Assembly: GCA_021797555.1 (NCBI GenBank)
Contig: JAJZZM010000012.1
Coordinates: 116,615 to 180,614, forward strand
Source of the DNA: Thermoplasmata archaeon
GTDB lineage: Archaea > Thermoplasmatota > Thermoplasmata > Thermoplasmatales > Thermoplasmataceae
DNA: 64,000 bases
Direction of reading: 5' to 3'
In this document: piece by piece, positions 8,477 through 17,478 of the stretch
Position numbering within the stretch: position 1 is the stretch's first letter
Layout: every line of letters begins with the position of its first letter
Program-made: the position numbers and the translations under genes
The notes under the pieces: generated by a model
Databases searched by the model: none
What the model was told of the DNA's origin: nothing
What the model saw: only the letters and a program-made list of their open reading frames with translations

Positions 8477-9400
8477 TTATTCCCATTCTATTGTTGCCGG
8501 AGGCTTATCTGTTATATCATAAACTATCCTGTTTATTTCTGGTATTTCATCTGTTATTTCACTTGATATTGAGGATAATAATTCCCAGTCAGGCCTTGAA
8601 AATGTACCTGTCATCCCATCCAATGTATCAATAAACCTTATTGCTATAGTATTTCCATATGACCTGTTATCACCATGGACACCTGTTGTTTTTACCGGCA
8701 AAAAAACACAGAAGTATTGCCATGGCTTATCACCATTATATTTTGCATTCACATATCTTTCTGTTATATCCGTAGCTTTTCTTAAAATATCTAATTTGTC
8801 CTCTGTTACTTCGCCTATTATCCTTATTGATAATCCAGGCCCGGGAAATGGCATTACTTCAGGCAAACCAAGGTATTTTGAGATTTCCCTTACTTCATCC
8901 TTATATAAATCCCTTAATGGCTCTATTAACCTTAATTTCATATCCGCTGGCAAACCACCTACGTTATGGTGGCTTTTAATCGTATCCCTTGAGGCTCCAC
9001 CGCTTTCTATCCAGTCGGGTGCAATTGTTCCCTGTAATAAATAATCTGCGCCATGGTTTTCCGCTTCTTTATTAAAAATATCTATGAATGTTCTGCCTAT
9101 TATTTTTCTCTTTTCTTCGGGGTCTATTATGCCCTTTAAATTGTTTAAAAATATATTTTTAGCATCTATTAATTTATAATTTATATTGAATTTTTTGAAT
9201 AAAGAGTCTACACGGTTTACCTCATTTAACCTTAATAATCCAGTATCAACAAAAATAATCCTTATATTTTTAAATGGCGCTGCAATAGCTGCAAGCAATG
9301 TACTGTCCTGGCCACCAGAGCATGCCATTATGGCTTTATTATCCTTTAATTCATTTTCTATTTTTCTTCTGCTTTCTTTTATGAACTGTTCCGGATTCAT
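8477..9400 (-). CDS. guaAB: GMP synthase subunit B (ATP pyrophosphatase and dimerisation domains)
   Basis: 307 residues. Converts XMP to GMP using ammonia passed from a separate glutaminase subunit. The PP-loop is ACSGGQDST at about 26-34, where most family members have [22 protein letters not shown] marks the GMP synthase C-terminal domain, and the protein ends in the usual PPATIEWE. In most archaea the glutaminase subunit (guaAA) is a separate gene; it is not adjacent here. The TATA-like TTATAAAT lies directly upstream of the ATG. Confidence 0.93.
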   Translation of the reverse strand: MNPEQFIKESRRKIENELKDNKAIMACSGGQDSTLLAAIAAPFKNIRIIFVDTGLLRLNEVNRVDSLFKKFNINYKLIDAKNIFLNNLKGIIDPEEKRKIIGRTFIDIFNKEAENHGADYLLQGTIAPDWIESGGASRDTIKSHHNVGGLPADMKLRLIEPLRDLYKDEVREISKYLGLPEVMPFPGPGLSIRIIGEVTEDKLDILRKATDITERYVNAKYNGDKPWQYFCVFLPVKTTGVHGDNRSYGNTIAIRFIDTLDGMTGTFSRPDWELLSSISSEITDEIPEINRIVYDITDKPPATIEWE

Positions 9401-9715
9401 GAAACTATATTTATAATCAATTAATTAATATATTGCAATTACTATTATTAATTATTTAAAGACATTAAGTTTAGCATTTAAATGTTTAAAATTAGTTCAA
9501 TATTATTATTAATTGCCACAATGTTTTTAATGATTGCATATTCATAGCCTGTTGACCATAATATAAACAATATCAATTATAACAAAAATTTATTGCATAT
9601 GCCCGAATATAAAAATTGAACTTATTTAATAAAATAATGATATTATCAATTTAATGGAAAAGATACAATATATTTTATTCTGGATAAACATATAATAAAA
9701 GATTTATGAAAATAA
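9401..9715. other. Intergenic stretch without a gene
   Basis: Very AT-rich DNA between the guaAB promoter and the end of the small membrane-protein gene. I see no reading frame of note, tRNA-like fold, strong hairpin or repeat. It contains the guaAB promoter near 9401-9430 only. Confidence 0.5.
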
Positions 9716-10021
9716 TTATGTTTTCATTATGGCTCCAAGGAATATTAATAAGCCTATTATAACACCGATAATTGCAGCAATAATATAAAATATTGCGGGT
9801 TCCAGTACCTGTGCTATAAAACTTACGTGGAATATGTCATATGACCCGAATATTGTAAATAACCCAAATATTATTCCAACAATAAATAGAATAACACCAA
9901 CCATACGGCTTTTATTGCTGCCAAAATAGGCCGTCAAGATACCGAATATTATAAGGGAGAGTGCAAGCAGAGCTATCAACACCATTAAAAATACATCCCA
10001 GTTCCATGAAAACGCTACCAT
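9716..10021 (-). CDS. Small three-helix membrane protein, unknown function
   Basis: 101 residues with three hydrophobic helices at about 10-31, 38-58 and 72-97; little else. A strong GGTGA Shine-Dalgarno site lies 7 nt before the ATG and the gene follows the RAM-domain gene by 10 bp, so both are translated from one mRNA. The pairing of a small ligand-binding regulator domain with a small membrane protein may be functional, but no family is recognised. Confidence 0.65.
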   Translation of the reverse strand: MVAFSWNWDVFLMVLIALLALSLIIFGILTAYFGSNKSRMVGVILFIVGIIFGLFTIFGSYDIFHVSFIAQVLEPAIFYIIAAIIGVIIGLLIFLGAIMKT

Positions 10022-10031
10022 ATTATTTCAC

Positions 10032-10265
10032 CTATAATCTAATTTCTGTCAGAGTCTTTGTGTCAAGTACACCGCTTATAGACCGTATATCCTTTATAAC
10101 TAGATTTCCAACTTCACCTATATCGTTAATATCTAATTTCGCTATCATATCATATTGACCCAGCAATGGGTGGACTTCGGTTATATATTTAAGCTGTGAA
10201 ATCCGGTTATAGACCTCATGTTCCTTGCCTGGAATTATACTTATAAGCACAAATGCTATAGACAT
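10032..10265 (-). CDS. Stand-alone Lrp/AsnC ligand-binding (RAM) domain protein
   Basis: 77 residues covering only the alpha/beta RAM domain of Lrp/AsnC regulators: an initial strand IAFVLISIIPGKEHEVY, then ITEVHPLLGQYDMIAKLDI and a closing strand around VLDTKTLTEI. There is no helix-turn-helix. Such proteins form dimers or octamers that bind amino acids or modulate full-length Lrp proteins. First gene of a two-gene unit with the membrane protein at 9716-10021. Confidence 0.85.
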   Translation of the reverse strand: MSIAFVLISIIPGKEHEVYNRISQLKYITEVHPLLGQYDMIAKLDINDIGEVGNLVIKDIRSISGVLDTKTLTEIRL

Positions 10266-10361
10266 TAAAAATGTAAGTAGTAATTTAAATATAAACCTTT
10301 TGAAAAAACTTTTTTTATTTGATTATGGATGCTATAAACATTAAATATATAGAGAACATGG

Positions 10362-11633
10362 TTATAAACTATCTATAAACTGTATGTATTTAATTGTTTC
10401 CTGTTCACCATTGCTCATGTTTTTTATTGTTATGCTATTATTTTTTATTTCATTATCTCCTATTATTATGGCATAATTGTATGATGATGCATTTTTTATC
10501 TGTGCTGATAATTTCCTGGTTGTTATATCAACCAGTGCAATTTTATCTTTATTTCTTATGTCATTTGCAATTTTTATAGGATAATTATAATTATCCGTAG
10601 TGCTGCATATATAGTATGAGGTTTTTAAATTATTATTTAGCCACAGATTATTTCTTTTTAATAGTATTTCTATTACTGCATCCCCTATTGCAAATCCAGC
10701 CGCAGGTATTTCCTCGTCTGAGAATAGTGTCGATAAATTATTGTATCTGCCACCACCAAGGATTGCCCTTAATTCTCCCTGAATGTCAAATGCCTCAAAA
10801 ACAATGCCTGTATAGTATGATAAACCCCTGACTACTGAAAAATCATAGTTTATTTTACTTTGGGTATAATAGTTTATAATTTCAAATGTTTTGCTTATCC
10901 TGTTTACACGGTCTTCTATATTATTATAATTGTTTAATACCTTTATTAGCTTTCTTTTTAGGTTTTTTATATTAATTTTTCCTGATAACAGGTACATAAT
11001 TTTATCTATGCTTTTTTCATCAACATTTATTTCATTAAATAGTTTATAAAATGAATTTTTATCTATTTTCCTATATTTATCTATTATTGAAAAAGCGGAA
11101 TTTATATCGTTTACATTTAAATCCTTTAGAATATATTCCATTAAATACCTGTCATTTATATTTATTTCATATACCCCTGACAGACCCAGGCTGTCAAGTA
11201 TTTTTGATGCCATGCCTATAACCTCTGCATCTGCCTCTGGGGAATCAATGCCAAATAAATCAGAATTAAACTGGTAATGTTCCCTGAATCTGCCTTCCTG
11301 TGGCTCCTCATATCTCCATACCTTTGGAAATGAATACCATCTTACAGGCCTTGGTAGATCTTTTCTTGATGTTAATAATCTCATGGTTGATGGGGTTGCC
11401 TCTGGAATTAATGTTACTTCCCTGCCTCCCTTATCGGTAAATGAAAATGTCTGGTTAACAAGTTCCGATCCAGATTTTAGTCGGTACATTTCAAGCAATT
11501 CCAGGCTAGGGAAATCTATCCTTTTATAGCCAAAATTTTCTGCGGTATCGGTTATTTTATTGAATATAGAGTTTCTTATTTCCATATCCTCAGGGTAATG
11601 ATCCCTGAAACCTTTTATTTTTTCTATTTTCAT
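10362..11633 (-). CDS. hisS: Histidyl-tRNA synthetase
   Basis: 423 residues, class II synthetase. Motif 2 region is RWYSFPKVWRYEEPQEGRFREHYQFNSDLFG; the histidine-specific motifs are VVRGLSYYTGIVFEAF and LGGGRYNNL, followed by motif 3 GFAIGDAVIEIL. A C-terminal anticodon-binding domain follows at about 330-423. The start codon overlaps the stop of the upstream DUF1059 gene (ATGA), so the two are translationally coupled. Confidence 0.95.
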   Translation of the reverse strand: MKIEKIKGFRDHYPEDMEIRNSIFNKITDTAENFGYKRIDFPSLELLEMYRLKSGSELVNQTFSFTDKGGREVTLIPEATPSTMRLLTSRKDLPRPVRWYSFPKVWRYEEPQEGRFREHYQFNSDLFGIDSPEADAEVIGMASKILDSLGLSGVYEININDRYLMEYILKDLNVNDINSAFSIIDKYRKIDKNSFYKLFNEINVDEKSIDKIMYLLSGKINIKNLKRKLIKVLNNYNNIEDRVNRISKTFEIINYYTQSKINYDFSVVRGLSYYTGIVFEAFDIQGELRAILGGGRYNNLSTLFSDEEIPAAGFAIGDAVIEILLKRNNLWLNNNLKTSYYICSTTDNYNYPIKIANDIRNKDKIALVDITTRKLSAQIKNASSYNYAIIIGDNEIKNNSITIKNMSNGEQETIKYIQFIDSL

Positions 11634-11827
11634 ATTTCCCCTTTATACTCTTCACCCTCAAAAATAACCTCATCTATTTTTTTTAATGTTTCTTCATCTA
11701 TTTCATTTGTATCGTGTGCATAATGAAAATGTATTCTTATCCTTGGATACAAATCTTCTCTTTTCTCTGCATGGTTTTCGAATGAACAGTCCCATCCCAG
11801 ATCCTTACATTTGAAATAATATGTCAT
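11630..11827 (-). CDS. DUF1059 family small protein
   Basis: 65 residues: MTYYFKCKDLGWDCSFE at the N-terminus matches the DUF1059 pattern (short, two conserved Cys, here Cys7 and Cys14, with a C-terminal His-containing segment RIRIHFHYAH). Function of the family is not known. The ATG at 11827 is preferred to longer readings because a TATA-like sequence lies at about 11844-11853 and longer readings run into the opposite-strand epimerase gene. It overlaps hisS by 4 bp (ATGA). Confidence 0.75.
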   Translation of the reverse strand: MTYYFKCKDLGWDCSFENHAEKREDLYPRIRIHFHYAHDTNEIDEETLKKIDEVIFEGEEYKGEI

Positions 11828-11885
11828 AAACCTATATCTATTTTTAATATAAAAACAATTATTATTATAAAAACAATTAACTGTT

Positions 11886-12836
11886 ATGGAAAATAAAAAT
11901 ATATTAATAACAGGGGGAGCAGGTTTTATTGGATCAAACATGGTTGAAAAACTAATAGATAATAATAATGTAACAGTAATAGATAATTTAAATAACCATG
12001 TTGGTGACCGTTTCATAAAAAAATTTTATAATAATAGGAATTTTAATTTTATAAATGCGGATTTATTGTATTATGACCTAAACAAACTTGATAATGTTGA
12101 TGTTATAATTCATTTTTCTGCAAATTCCGATGTTAGATACGGATCAGAGGACCCAGAAAAGGATTTCAAGAATAATGTGATGGTTACACAGAATATTTTA
12201 GAGCACATGAGAAAAAAGGATGTTAAGGAAATATTGTTTGCATCATCATCAACGGTATACGGTGAGGCAAAAATAATGCCTACACCAGAGAATTACGGGC
12301 CATATATGCCAATATCATCATATGGGGCATCAAAAATGGCAAACGAGGGCTTTATCACAGCATATTCACATTATTACGGAATTAAAGGATCAATATTCAG
12401 ATTTGCAAATATTGTGGGCAAAAACTCAACGCATGGCGTTATATATGATTTTATCAATAAATTATTGAAAAATAATAGGGAATTAGAAATTTTGGGAGAC
12501 GGCACGCAGAAAAAATCCTATATGCATGTTTCCGACTGTGTGGATTCTATGATATTTATACATGAAAGGTTCAAAAAAACAGATATAATAAATTTAGGAA
12601 ATGATAATACAACTTCAGTTAAAACAATAGCAGATTATGTTGTTAATGGGATGAATTTAAAAAATGTAAAATATAATTTTACAGGCGGAATAGATGGTAG
12701 GGGCTGGAAAGGCGATGTTAAAATAACATATTTAGCAATAGATAAACTAAAAAAACTTGGGTGGAAAAGTAAATACACAAGTGACCAGTCCGTAGAAGTT
12801 GCTGTAAAGGAAACTATAGAACAGCTAAAAAATTAA
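11886..12836 (+). CDS. NAD-dependent sugar epimerase/dehydratase (UDP-glucose 4-epimerase-like)
   Basis: 316 residues, extended short-chain dehydrogenase. Rossmann motif GGAGFIGSN is at about 10-18. The catalytic residues are Ser in SSSTVYGE and the YxxxK pair in SSYGASKMANEGF. FRFANIVGKNSTHGVI and LGDGTQKKSYMHVSDC are typical of the GalE/RmlB group. It probably interconverts nucleotide-activated sugars used for surface glycosylation; substrate is not readable. The promoter region is shared with the divergent DUF1059-hisS unit (about 58 bp between starts). Confidence 0.85.
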   Translation: MENKNILITGGAGFIGSNMVEKLIDNNNVTVIDNLNNHVGDRFIKKFYNNRNFNFINADLLYYDLNKLDNVDVIIHFSANSDVRYGSEDPEKDFKNNVMVTQNILEHMRKKDVKEILFASSSTVYGEAKIMPTPENYGPYMPISSYGASKMANEGFITAYSHYYGIKGSIFRFANIVGKNSTHGVIYDFINKLLKNNRELEILGDGTQKKSYMHVSDCVDSMIFIHERFKKTDIINLGNDNTTSVKTIADYVVNGMNLKNVKYNFTGGIDGRGWKGDVKITYLAIDKLKKLGWKSKYTSDQSVEVAVKETIEQLKN

Positions 12837-13283
12837 ACATATATTATTTATATAATATAATGGATAAAAATAATTTTTATAAAATATTATTGATGAAAAA
12901 ATTGATAAATTGAAAATTCATAAAGATTTAATATTAATATTTCTGTCTTAATTAAAAATGAAGGCACACGGCAATTTTGATTTTTATGCAGTTATAGATC
13001 ATTCTATTGAAAATATTACCATTGAATTAATAATCAATTCAAAAAAATTAATACAAATATTATAAATTTATTTAATATGTAATATGAATATTTGCCGGAT
13101 AAATAAAAAATACATTAACTGCAAAAAATCAGCAAAATATATAGGCAAGTATTATAGCACACAATATTACATGGACCGAAATTAATACTACATATAAGAT
13201 ATCTGCATAAAAATTTTCCAGGAAATTGGGTGATCCAGAGATTAAAATAATAAATATTTAATAATATAAACATATAATAACGT
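12837..13283. other. Intergenic stretch with one possible micro-gene
   Basis: AT-rich spacer between the epimerase and the HPP-family gene. The only item I can single out is the 35-codon frame at 12958-13065. The rest shows no fold or repeat I can defend. Confidence 0.4.
12958..13065 (+). CDS. Possible 35-residue micro-ORF or gene relic
   Basis: An ATG-started frame beginning MKAHGNFDFYAVIDHS. TTTAATAT at 12928-12935 is centred about 27 nt before the ATG, the spacing seen for leaderless genes here. The FYAVID segment faintly recalls a DDE transposase strand, so it may instead be a fragment. No independent support for translation. Confidence 0.25.
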   Translation: MKAHGNFDFYAVIDHSIENITIELIINSKKLIQIL

Positions 13284-13805
13284 ATGGGAAATGCCATAAA
13301 CAATACTGAAATTTTAATAAGGAATAGTATTATTCCGGCAGTATTTATAGGAATTACAATATCATTTACAATATTCGCATTATCATTATTGCATATATAT
13401 GTTGTACCTATAGCCAAATTCATAGTTTTTTCATCCTTTGCATCAAGCTCATTTCTTTTGTTTATGGAGCCGAAGCGATCTTCGTCCAGTATATCAAAAT
13501 TTGTGAAAAGCTATATAATATCAGGGATAATAGGAGTTATTGGATTTTTTATTTCAGTACATATCGGGCTTTATTATACACTAGCAATTGTGGAAACAGC
13601 AATAGCATTATTACTGGTATTAACTAAATCAGAACATCCTCCAGCAATGGGAATTGGTGTTGTTTTTATACTTGAAAGGGCTAATATATTCGCACTTGTA
13701 TTTTTAGTAACCGGAATGGTTATAATAATATTAATGGATAAATTTTTGAATAAATTTGTTTATGTTATTAAGAATGATATAAAGGTTGAAATAAAAAAAT
13801 CATAA
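13284..13805 (+). CDS. HPP-family integral membrane protein
   Basis: 173 residues with four to five hydrophobic helices. The family signature SEHPPAMGIGV is at about 116-126, and the preceding conserved FASSSFLLFMEPKR lies at about 52-65. HPP proteins are small membrane proteins; some plant and cyanobacterial members transport nitrite, but the archaeal role is unknown. A basic C-terminal tail follows the last helix. It stands alone between the epimerase and metG. Confidence 0.8.
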   Translation: MGNAINNTEILIRNSIIPAVFIGITISFTIFALSLLHIYVVPIAKFIVFSSFASSSFLLFMEPKRSSSSISKFVKSYIISGIIGVIGFFISVHIGLYYTLAIVETAIALLLVLTKSEHPPAMGIGVVFILERANIFALVFLVTGMVIIILMDKFLNKFVYVIKNDIKVEIKKS

Positions 13806-13840
13806 TAAAAAGTTAAATTTTTAATTGATATATCCTATAA

Positions 13841-15487
13841 ATGAAAGAGAGAATTTTGGTAAACTGTGCATTGCCATACGCTAATGGGCCATTGCATTTA
13901 GGCCATATTGCCGGCGCATATTTAGGTGCAGATATATTTGTAAGATTTAACAGGTTAAATGATAAAGAAGTTTTATTTATTTCGGGAAGTGATGAATATG
14001 GGACCCCTATAACTATAACTGCAGAAAAAAATAATGTATCGCCGCAGGAAATAGCAGATAAATATAATAAAGAACAGTATGAAACATTCAAAGACATAGA
14101 TATAATTTTTGATAAATTTACAAGGACTACAGATCCGGAACATGTGAAGGACGTAGATGAATTCTTTTTAAATTTATATAATAAAAAATATTTAGAAAAA
14201 AGATATATGGTATCGCCATTCTGCAAAAAATTAAATAAATTCATGCCGGACAGGTATATAGAAGGAGAATGCCCTTACTGTGGTTATAAGGAAGCCAGGG
14301 GAGATCAGTGTGACAACTGTGGCAGAACCCTGGACCCGATAGAATTAATTAATCCAGTATGTAAATTAAGTGATGAAAAACCAGAATTCAGGGTAACTGA
14401 GCATTTCTTTTTAAGATTAGACTTATTGCAGGATAAACTAATGGATTATTTAAATGGAAAGGATTTCTGGAAAAATAATGTTCTGGCCTTTACAAAAAAT
14501 TTTGTAAATGACGGGTTAAGGCCAAGGGCAATAACTAGGGACCTTGACTGGGGTGTTAAAATACCATTAGATAATTATAATGATAAGAGGATATATGTCT
14601 GGTTTGAGGCTTTAATAGGTTATATAACCGGTGCAAGAACATACTCCATGGAAATTAATAAGCCAGATTACTGGAAAGACTTCTATTTTGATAATAAAAT
14701 AAAATCATATTATTTCATAGGCAAGGATAATATACCATTTCATACAGTTATATGGCCTGCAATGCTGATAGCCCATGGAAATTATAATATGCCATACAAT
14801 GTTCCTGCAAATGAGTATTTGCGTTTTGAGGGAGAACAGTTTTCAAAAAGCCGTGGTATAGGATATACAGTAAATGAAATGTTAAAAATAATAGATAAAA
14901 ATTCATTAAGATACTATATATCATCAATATTGCCTGAAACCGGAGACTCGGATTTCTCATTAAAGGAATTCCAGGATAAGGTTAATTCAGAATTAATAGA
15001 TAAATATGGAAATTATATATATAGATTAGAAAGTTTTATTGATAAAAATAAATTAAATATAACAAAACCTGAAAAATTAGATGATAATGATGAGGACATT
15101 ATTAATGTATTGAAAAGTAAATTTGATGATTATAAAAGTGAATTAAATAACCTGCACATTAAAAAAGGTTTATCTATATGGCTGGAAGTTGCAATGATGG
15201 CAAATAATTATTTTAATGAAAGTGCTCCATGGAAATTAATAAAAGTAGATAAAAGTAAATTAAACAACAAATTATTTGTTTCGTTGAAAATTGCAGAATA
15301 TCTCACAGTTATGCTTTATCCATATGTCCCATCTGCGGCCAGTGCCATATGGAATACATTTACCGATAATGTAAAAATAGAAGATAAGAATTTTGATTCA
15401 TTATTATCAGTAGATAATTTTAATATTAAAAAGGGTAACCCTCCTTTCAATAAAATTGATTTTTCCGAATATGTAAATGGAAAATAA
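13841..15487 (+). CDS. metG: Methionyl-tRNA synthetase
   Basis: 548 residues, class I synthetase. The HIGH motif is HLGH at 19-22 (in PYANGPLHLGHIAG). The zinc knuckle CPYCGYKEARGDQCDNCG is intact. The KMSKS loop is FSKSRG in EGEQFSKSRGIGY. A helical anticodon-binding domain occupies about 390-530. There is no C-terminal EMAP/Trbp tRNA-binding domain, as in the short archaeal form. Confidence 0.95.
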   Translation: MKERILVNCALPYANGPLHLGHIAGAYLGADIFVRFNRLNDKEVLFISGSDEYGTPITITAEKNNVSPQEIADKYNKEQYETFKDIDIIFDKFTRTTDPEHVKDVDEFFLNLYNKKYLEKRYMVSPFCKKLNKFMPDRYIEGECPYCGYKEARGDQCDNCGRTLDPIELINPVCKLSDEKPEFRVTEHFFLRLDLLQDKLMDYLNGKDFWKNNVLAFTKNFVNDGLRPRAITRDLDWGVKIPLDNYNDKRIYVWFEALIGYITGARTYSMEINKPDYWKDFYFDNKIKSYYFIGKDNIPFHTVIWPAMLIAHGNYNMPYNVPANEYLRFEGEQFSKSRGIGYTVNEMLKIIDKNSLRYYISSILPETGDSDFSLKEFQDKVNSELIDKYGNYIYRLESFIDKNKLNITKPEKLDDNDEDIINVLKSKFDDYKSELNNLHIKKGLSIWLEVAMMANNYFNESAPWKLIKVDKSKLNNKLFVSLKIAEYLTVMLYPYVPSAASAIWNTFTDNVKIEDKNFDSLLSVDNFNIKKGNPPFNKIDFSEYVNGK

Positions 15488-15612
15488 TAAATTTATTATT
15501 TAAAAATTTTTTAATAAATTTAAATAAGAATTAAAATAGAGCAGTATTTTATATTTTTCAAAATATATAGTAAATCATTCAAAAAAAATATAGAAATGTT
15601 TATTTATGATAG

Positions 15613-15620
15613 TTTAATAT
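15613..15620 (+). promoter_or_regulatory. TATA box for rpoK
   Basis: TTTAATAT centred about 28 nt before ATG 15644 and 31 nt before ATG 15647, but only 10 nt before ATG 15626, which is therefore an unlikely start. Confidence 0.5.
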
Positions 15621-15643
15621 AGTCTATGCTTTCAATGATTTTT

Positions 15644-15817
15644 ATGATGTTAACTAAATTTGAAAAAGCGAGAATTATAGGTGCAAGAGCACTGCAGGTT
15701 GCAATGGGTGCCCCTGTTATCATAGATATACCTCCAGATGTTATAGACCCTATTGACATAGCAATAACTGAATTCGATAACAATGTAATACCCATCACAA
15801 TAAAAAGAAAAGATTAA
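15644..15817 (+). CDS. rpoK: DNA-directed RNA polymerase subunit K (RpoK/Rpb6)
   Basis: 57 residues from ATG 15644 (56 from 15647). The whole conserved core is present: LTKFEKARIIGARALQVAMGAP, then the C-terminal DPIDIAITEFDNNVIPITIKR. This small subunit stabilises the polymerase clamp and assembly. The start is chosen from the TATA at 15613-15620 and from the usual archaeal N-terminus beginning just before LTKFEKARI. An open frame on the other strand in the same place is a shadow. Confidence 0.93.
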   Translation: MMLTKFEKARIIGARALQVAMGAPVIIDIPPDVIDPIDIAITEFDNNVIPITIKRKD

Positions 15818-15930
15818 TATTATTTTTTATGTATTTATAACGAAAATATATTTATATCGATATTGTTTTATAATTTAATAAATTTTTGAATACAAAAAGT
15901 TTAAATTAATAGTTATACATACCTTTACTA

Positions 15931-16464
15931 ATGTTTACTAGAAGGGGAGATCAGGGAGAAACTGATACAGGGTTAAGAGTCCGTGTTGGAAAGGATTCCC
16001 CGCTTGTGGACCTTCAGGGTTCACTGGATGAATTAAATTCGTTTATAGGCAATGCACTGATAAATACAAAGTGGGAGGATATAAAAAATGATTTAATTAA
16101 AATTCAAAACGATGTTTTTGTAATAGGTGAGGATATAACAGCCCAGAGCACACACAGGGCAATAACGGAAGAAGACGTAAAATGGCTTGAGGCACGTGTT
16201 TTTGAATACAGAAAAGAGATCGGCAAAATAAGGTTATTCATAATACCTGATGGCAGTATAGAATCCGTATCATTACATATTGCAAGATCAGTTGCAAGAC
16301 GGAATGAAAGATTGGCTGTCGGTCTTTCAAAACAGATGCCAGTAAATAAATATGTTTTAATTTATTTAAACAGATTATCATCATTGCTGTTTATGCATGC
16401 ACTTGCATCAAATAAAAGATTAGGTATAAATGAGAGAATATGGGACATTAAACGTGAATCCTAA
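15931..16464 (+). CDS. Cob(I)alamin adenosyltransferase, PduO type
   Basis: 177 residues. Transfers the adenosyl group of ATP to cob(I)alamin. Family motifs: TRRGDQGET at the N-terminus (ATP binding), SLDELNSFIGNA, ARSVARRNERLA (the Arg-rich ATP/cobalamin motif) and NKYVLIYLNRLSSLLFMHA. A Thermoplasma acidophilum member of this family is well known structurally. It implies the cell uses adenosylcobalamin, for example for a mutase or ribonucleotide reductase encoded elsewhere. Confidence 0.92.
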   Translation: MFTRRGDQGETDTGLRVRVGKDSPLVDLQGSLDELNSFIGNALINTKWEDIKNDLIKIQNDVFVIGEDITAQSTHRAITEEDVKWLEARVFEYRKEIGKIRLFIIPDGSIESVSLHIARSVARRNERLAVGLSKQMPVNKYVLIYLNRLSSLLFMHALASNKRLGINERIWDIKRES

Positions 16465-16539
16465 TTCTAATATTTTATTGAATTTTATTATGTAATTAAT
16501 TGCCATAAAATTTACATATAGTAATATGTTGTATTAACT

Positions 16540-16839
16540 ATGTTCCTGGATAGCAGTAGTATGAAATCTTATAAATTATTTAAAGTTGGCAGGATTTTAT
16601 CTTTAATATATATGCCATGGCGTTAATTTATTTTTTATGCTAATATATTTAGCTTTAAATTATTCTTTTATCGTGATTTATTAATAGTATTAGATGTTAC
16701 AATATGCTTTATTGTGGCTACTTGCATTATCAGTATGTTTTCACAGTTTGTCACAAGCAAAGCGGTTGGCTTATATACCGGTAAAAATATCAGGTATTTG
16801 TCAAGAAGAGAGGTATACAATATAATTAAAACATTATAA
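16540..16839 (+). pseudogene. Remnant of a small membrane protein gene with one in-frame TAA
   Basis: Within the 378-bp gap 16465-16842 one frame runs from ATG 16540 to TAA 16837-16839, about 99 codons, broken only by TAA at 16624-16626. The first part reads MFLDSSSMKSYKLFKVGRIL; the second contains a hydrophobic helix (LLIVLDVTICFIVATCIISM) followed by a basic tail. GC content rises in this part. I interpret it as a decayed gene; family not recognised. Beyond it the gap holds nothing I can name. Confidence 0.35.
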
Positions 16840-16842
16840 AAT

Positions 16843-17478
16843 TCAGTAAATTATTTTATCGATATTTATTTTTTCAAAGCTCCCAAAGTATTTTTCCATT
16901 GATGCTAATAAATCATTTACTGCTTTTTCACGATTAATATCGGCATAGTACATTATGCTATTATTCATGCCACATGGGTTAATTAAATTAAATCCATTTA
17001 AGACTTCCTTGCCTATATTTAATGCAACACCATGATATGATATACTGCCTTTAATAGCAAGACCTATCGATGCAACCTTCTTTTTTTCATTGTTAATATT
17101 GATGAATATTCCGGGTTCATCACCTATAAATGCGTCATAATTATTTGTTTTCAGCATATCAATATATGAATTTTCAATTTTTTCTAAAAATTTTCGTATT
17201 TCTAATTTTCCGTTTATGGTTACATCAAAGATAAAATATGTTACTAACTGTCCTTTTCCGTGGAATGTTACATCACCTCCACGATCGGTTTTTATAACAT
17301 TAACATTTTTATAATTATTTATATCTGCTTTTCGACCTATTGTATATACATCATTATGCTCTAAAAATAAAACTGTATTTTTTATTCTGCTTTCCTTTCT
17401 TAAATCTACAAGTTTATGCTGTAAATCAAGGCATTTACCATAGTCTATTATTCCTAAATCAGTATAATAATTAGTCAT
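16843..17478 (-). CDS. lipB: Octanoyltransferase LipB
   Basis: 211 residues. Transfers an octanoyl group from acyl carrier protein to the lipoyl-domain lysine. Motifs: RGGDVTFHGKGQLVTY at 66-81, KKVASIGL with the catalytic Lys134, YHGVALNI, and INPCGM with the catalytic Cys169 (the same Lys/Cys pair as bacterial LipB). The gene is last in the lipoylation/2-oxoacid dehydrogenase operon and overlaps the E3 gene by 8 bp. Finding LipB in an archaeon is notable because octanoyl-ACP is not an expected archaeal metabolite. Confidence 0.92.
   Translation of the reverse strand: MTNYYTDLGIIDYGKCLDLQHKLVDLRKESRIKNTVLFLEHNDVYTIGRKADINNYKNVNVIKTDRGGDVTFHGKGQLVTYFIFDVTINGKLEIRKFLEKIENSYIDMLKTNNYDAFIGDEPGIFININNEKKKVASIGLAIKGSISYHGVALNIGKEVLNGFNLINPCGMNNSIMYYADINREKAVNDLLASMEKYFGSFEKINIDKIIY

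Noticed and set aside
15604..15798. Open frame on the minus strand over rpoK
   Set aside because: It mirrors the clearly conserved RpoK protein and has no promoter or recognisable product.
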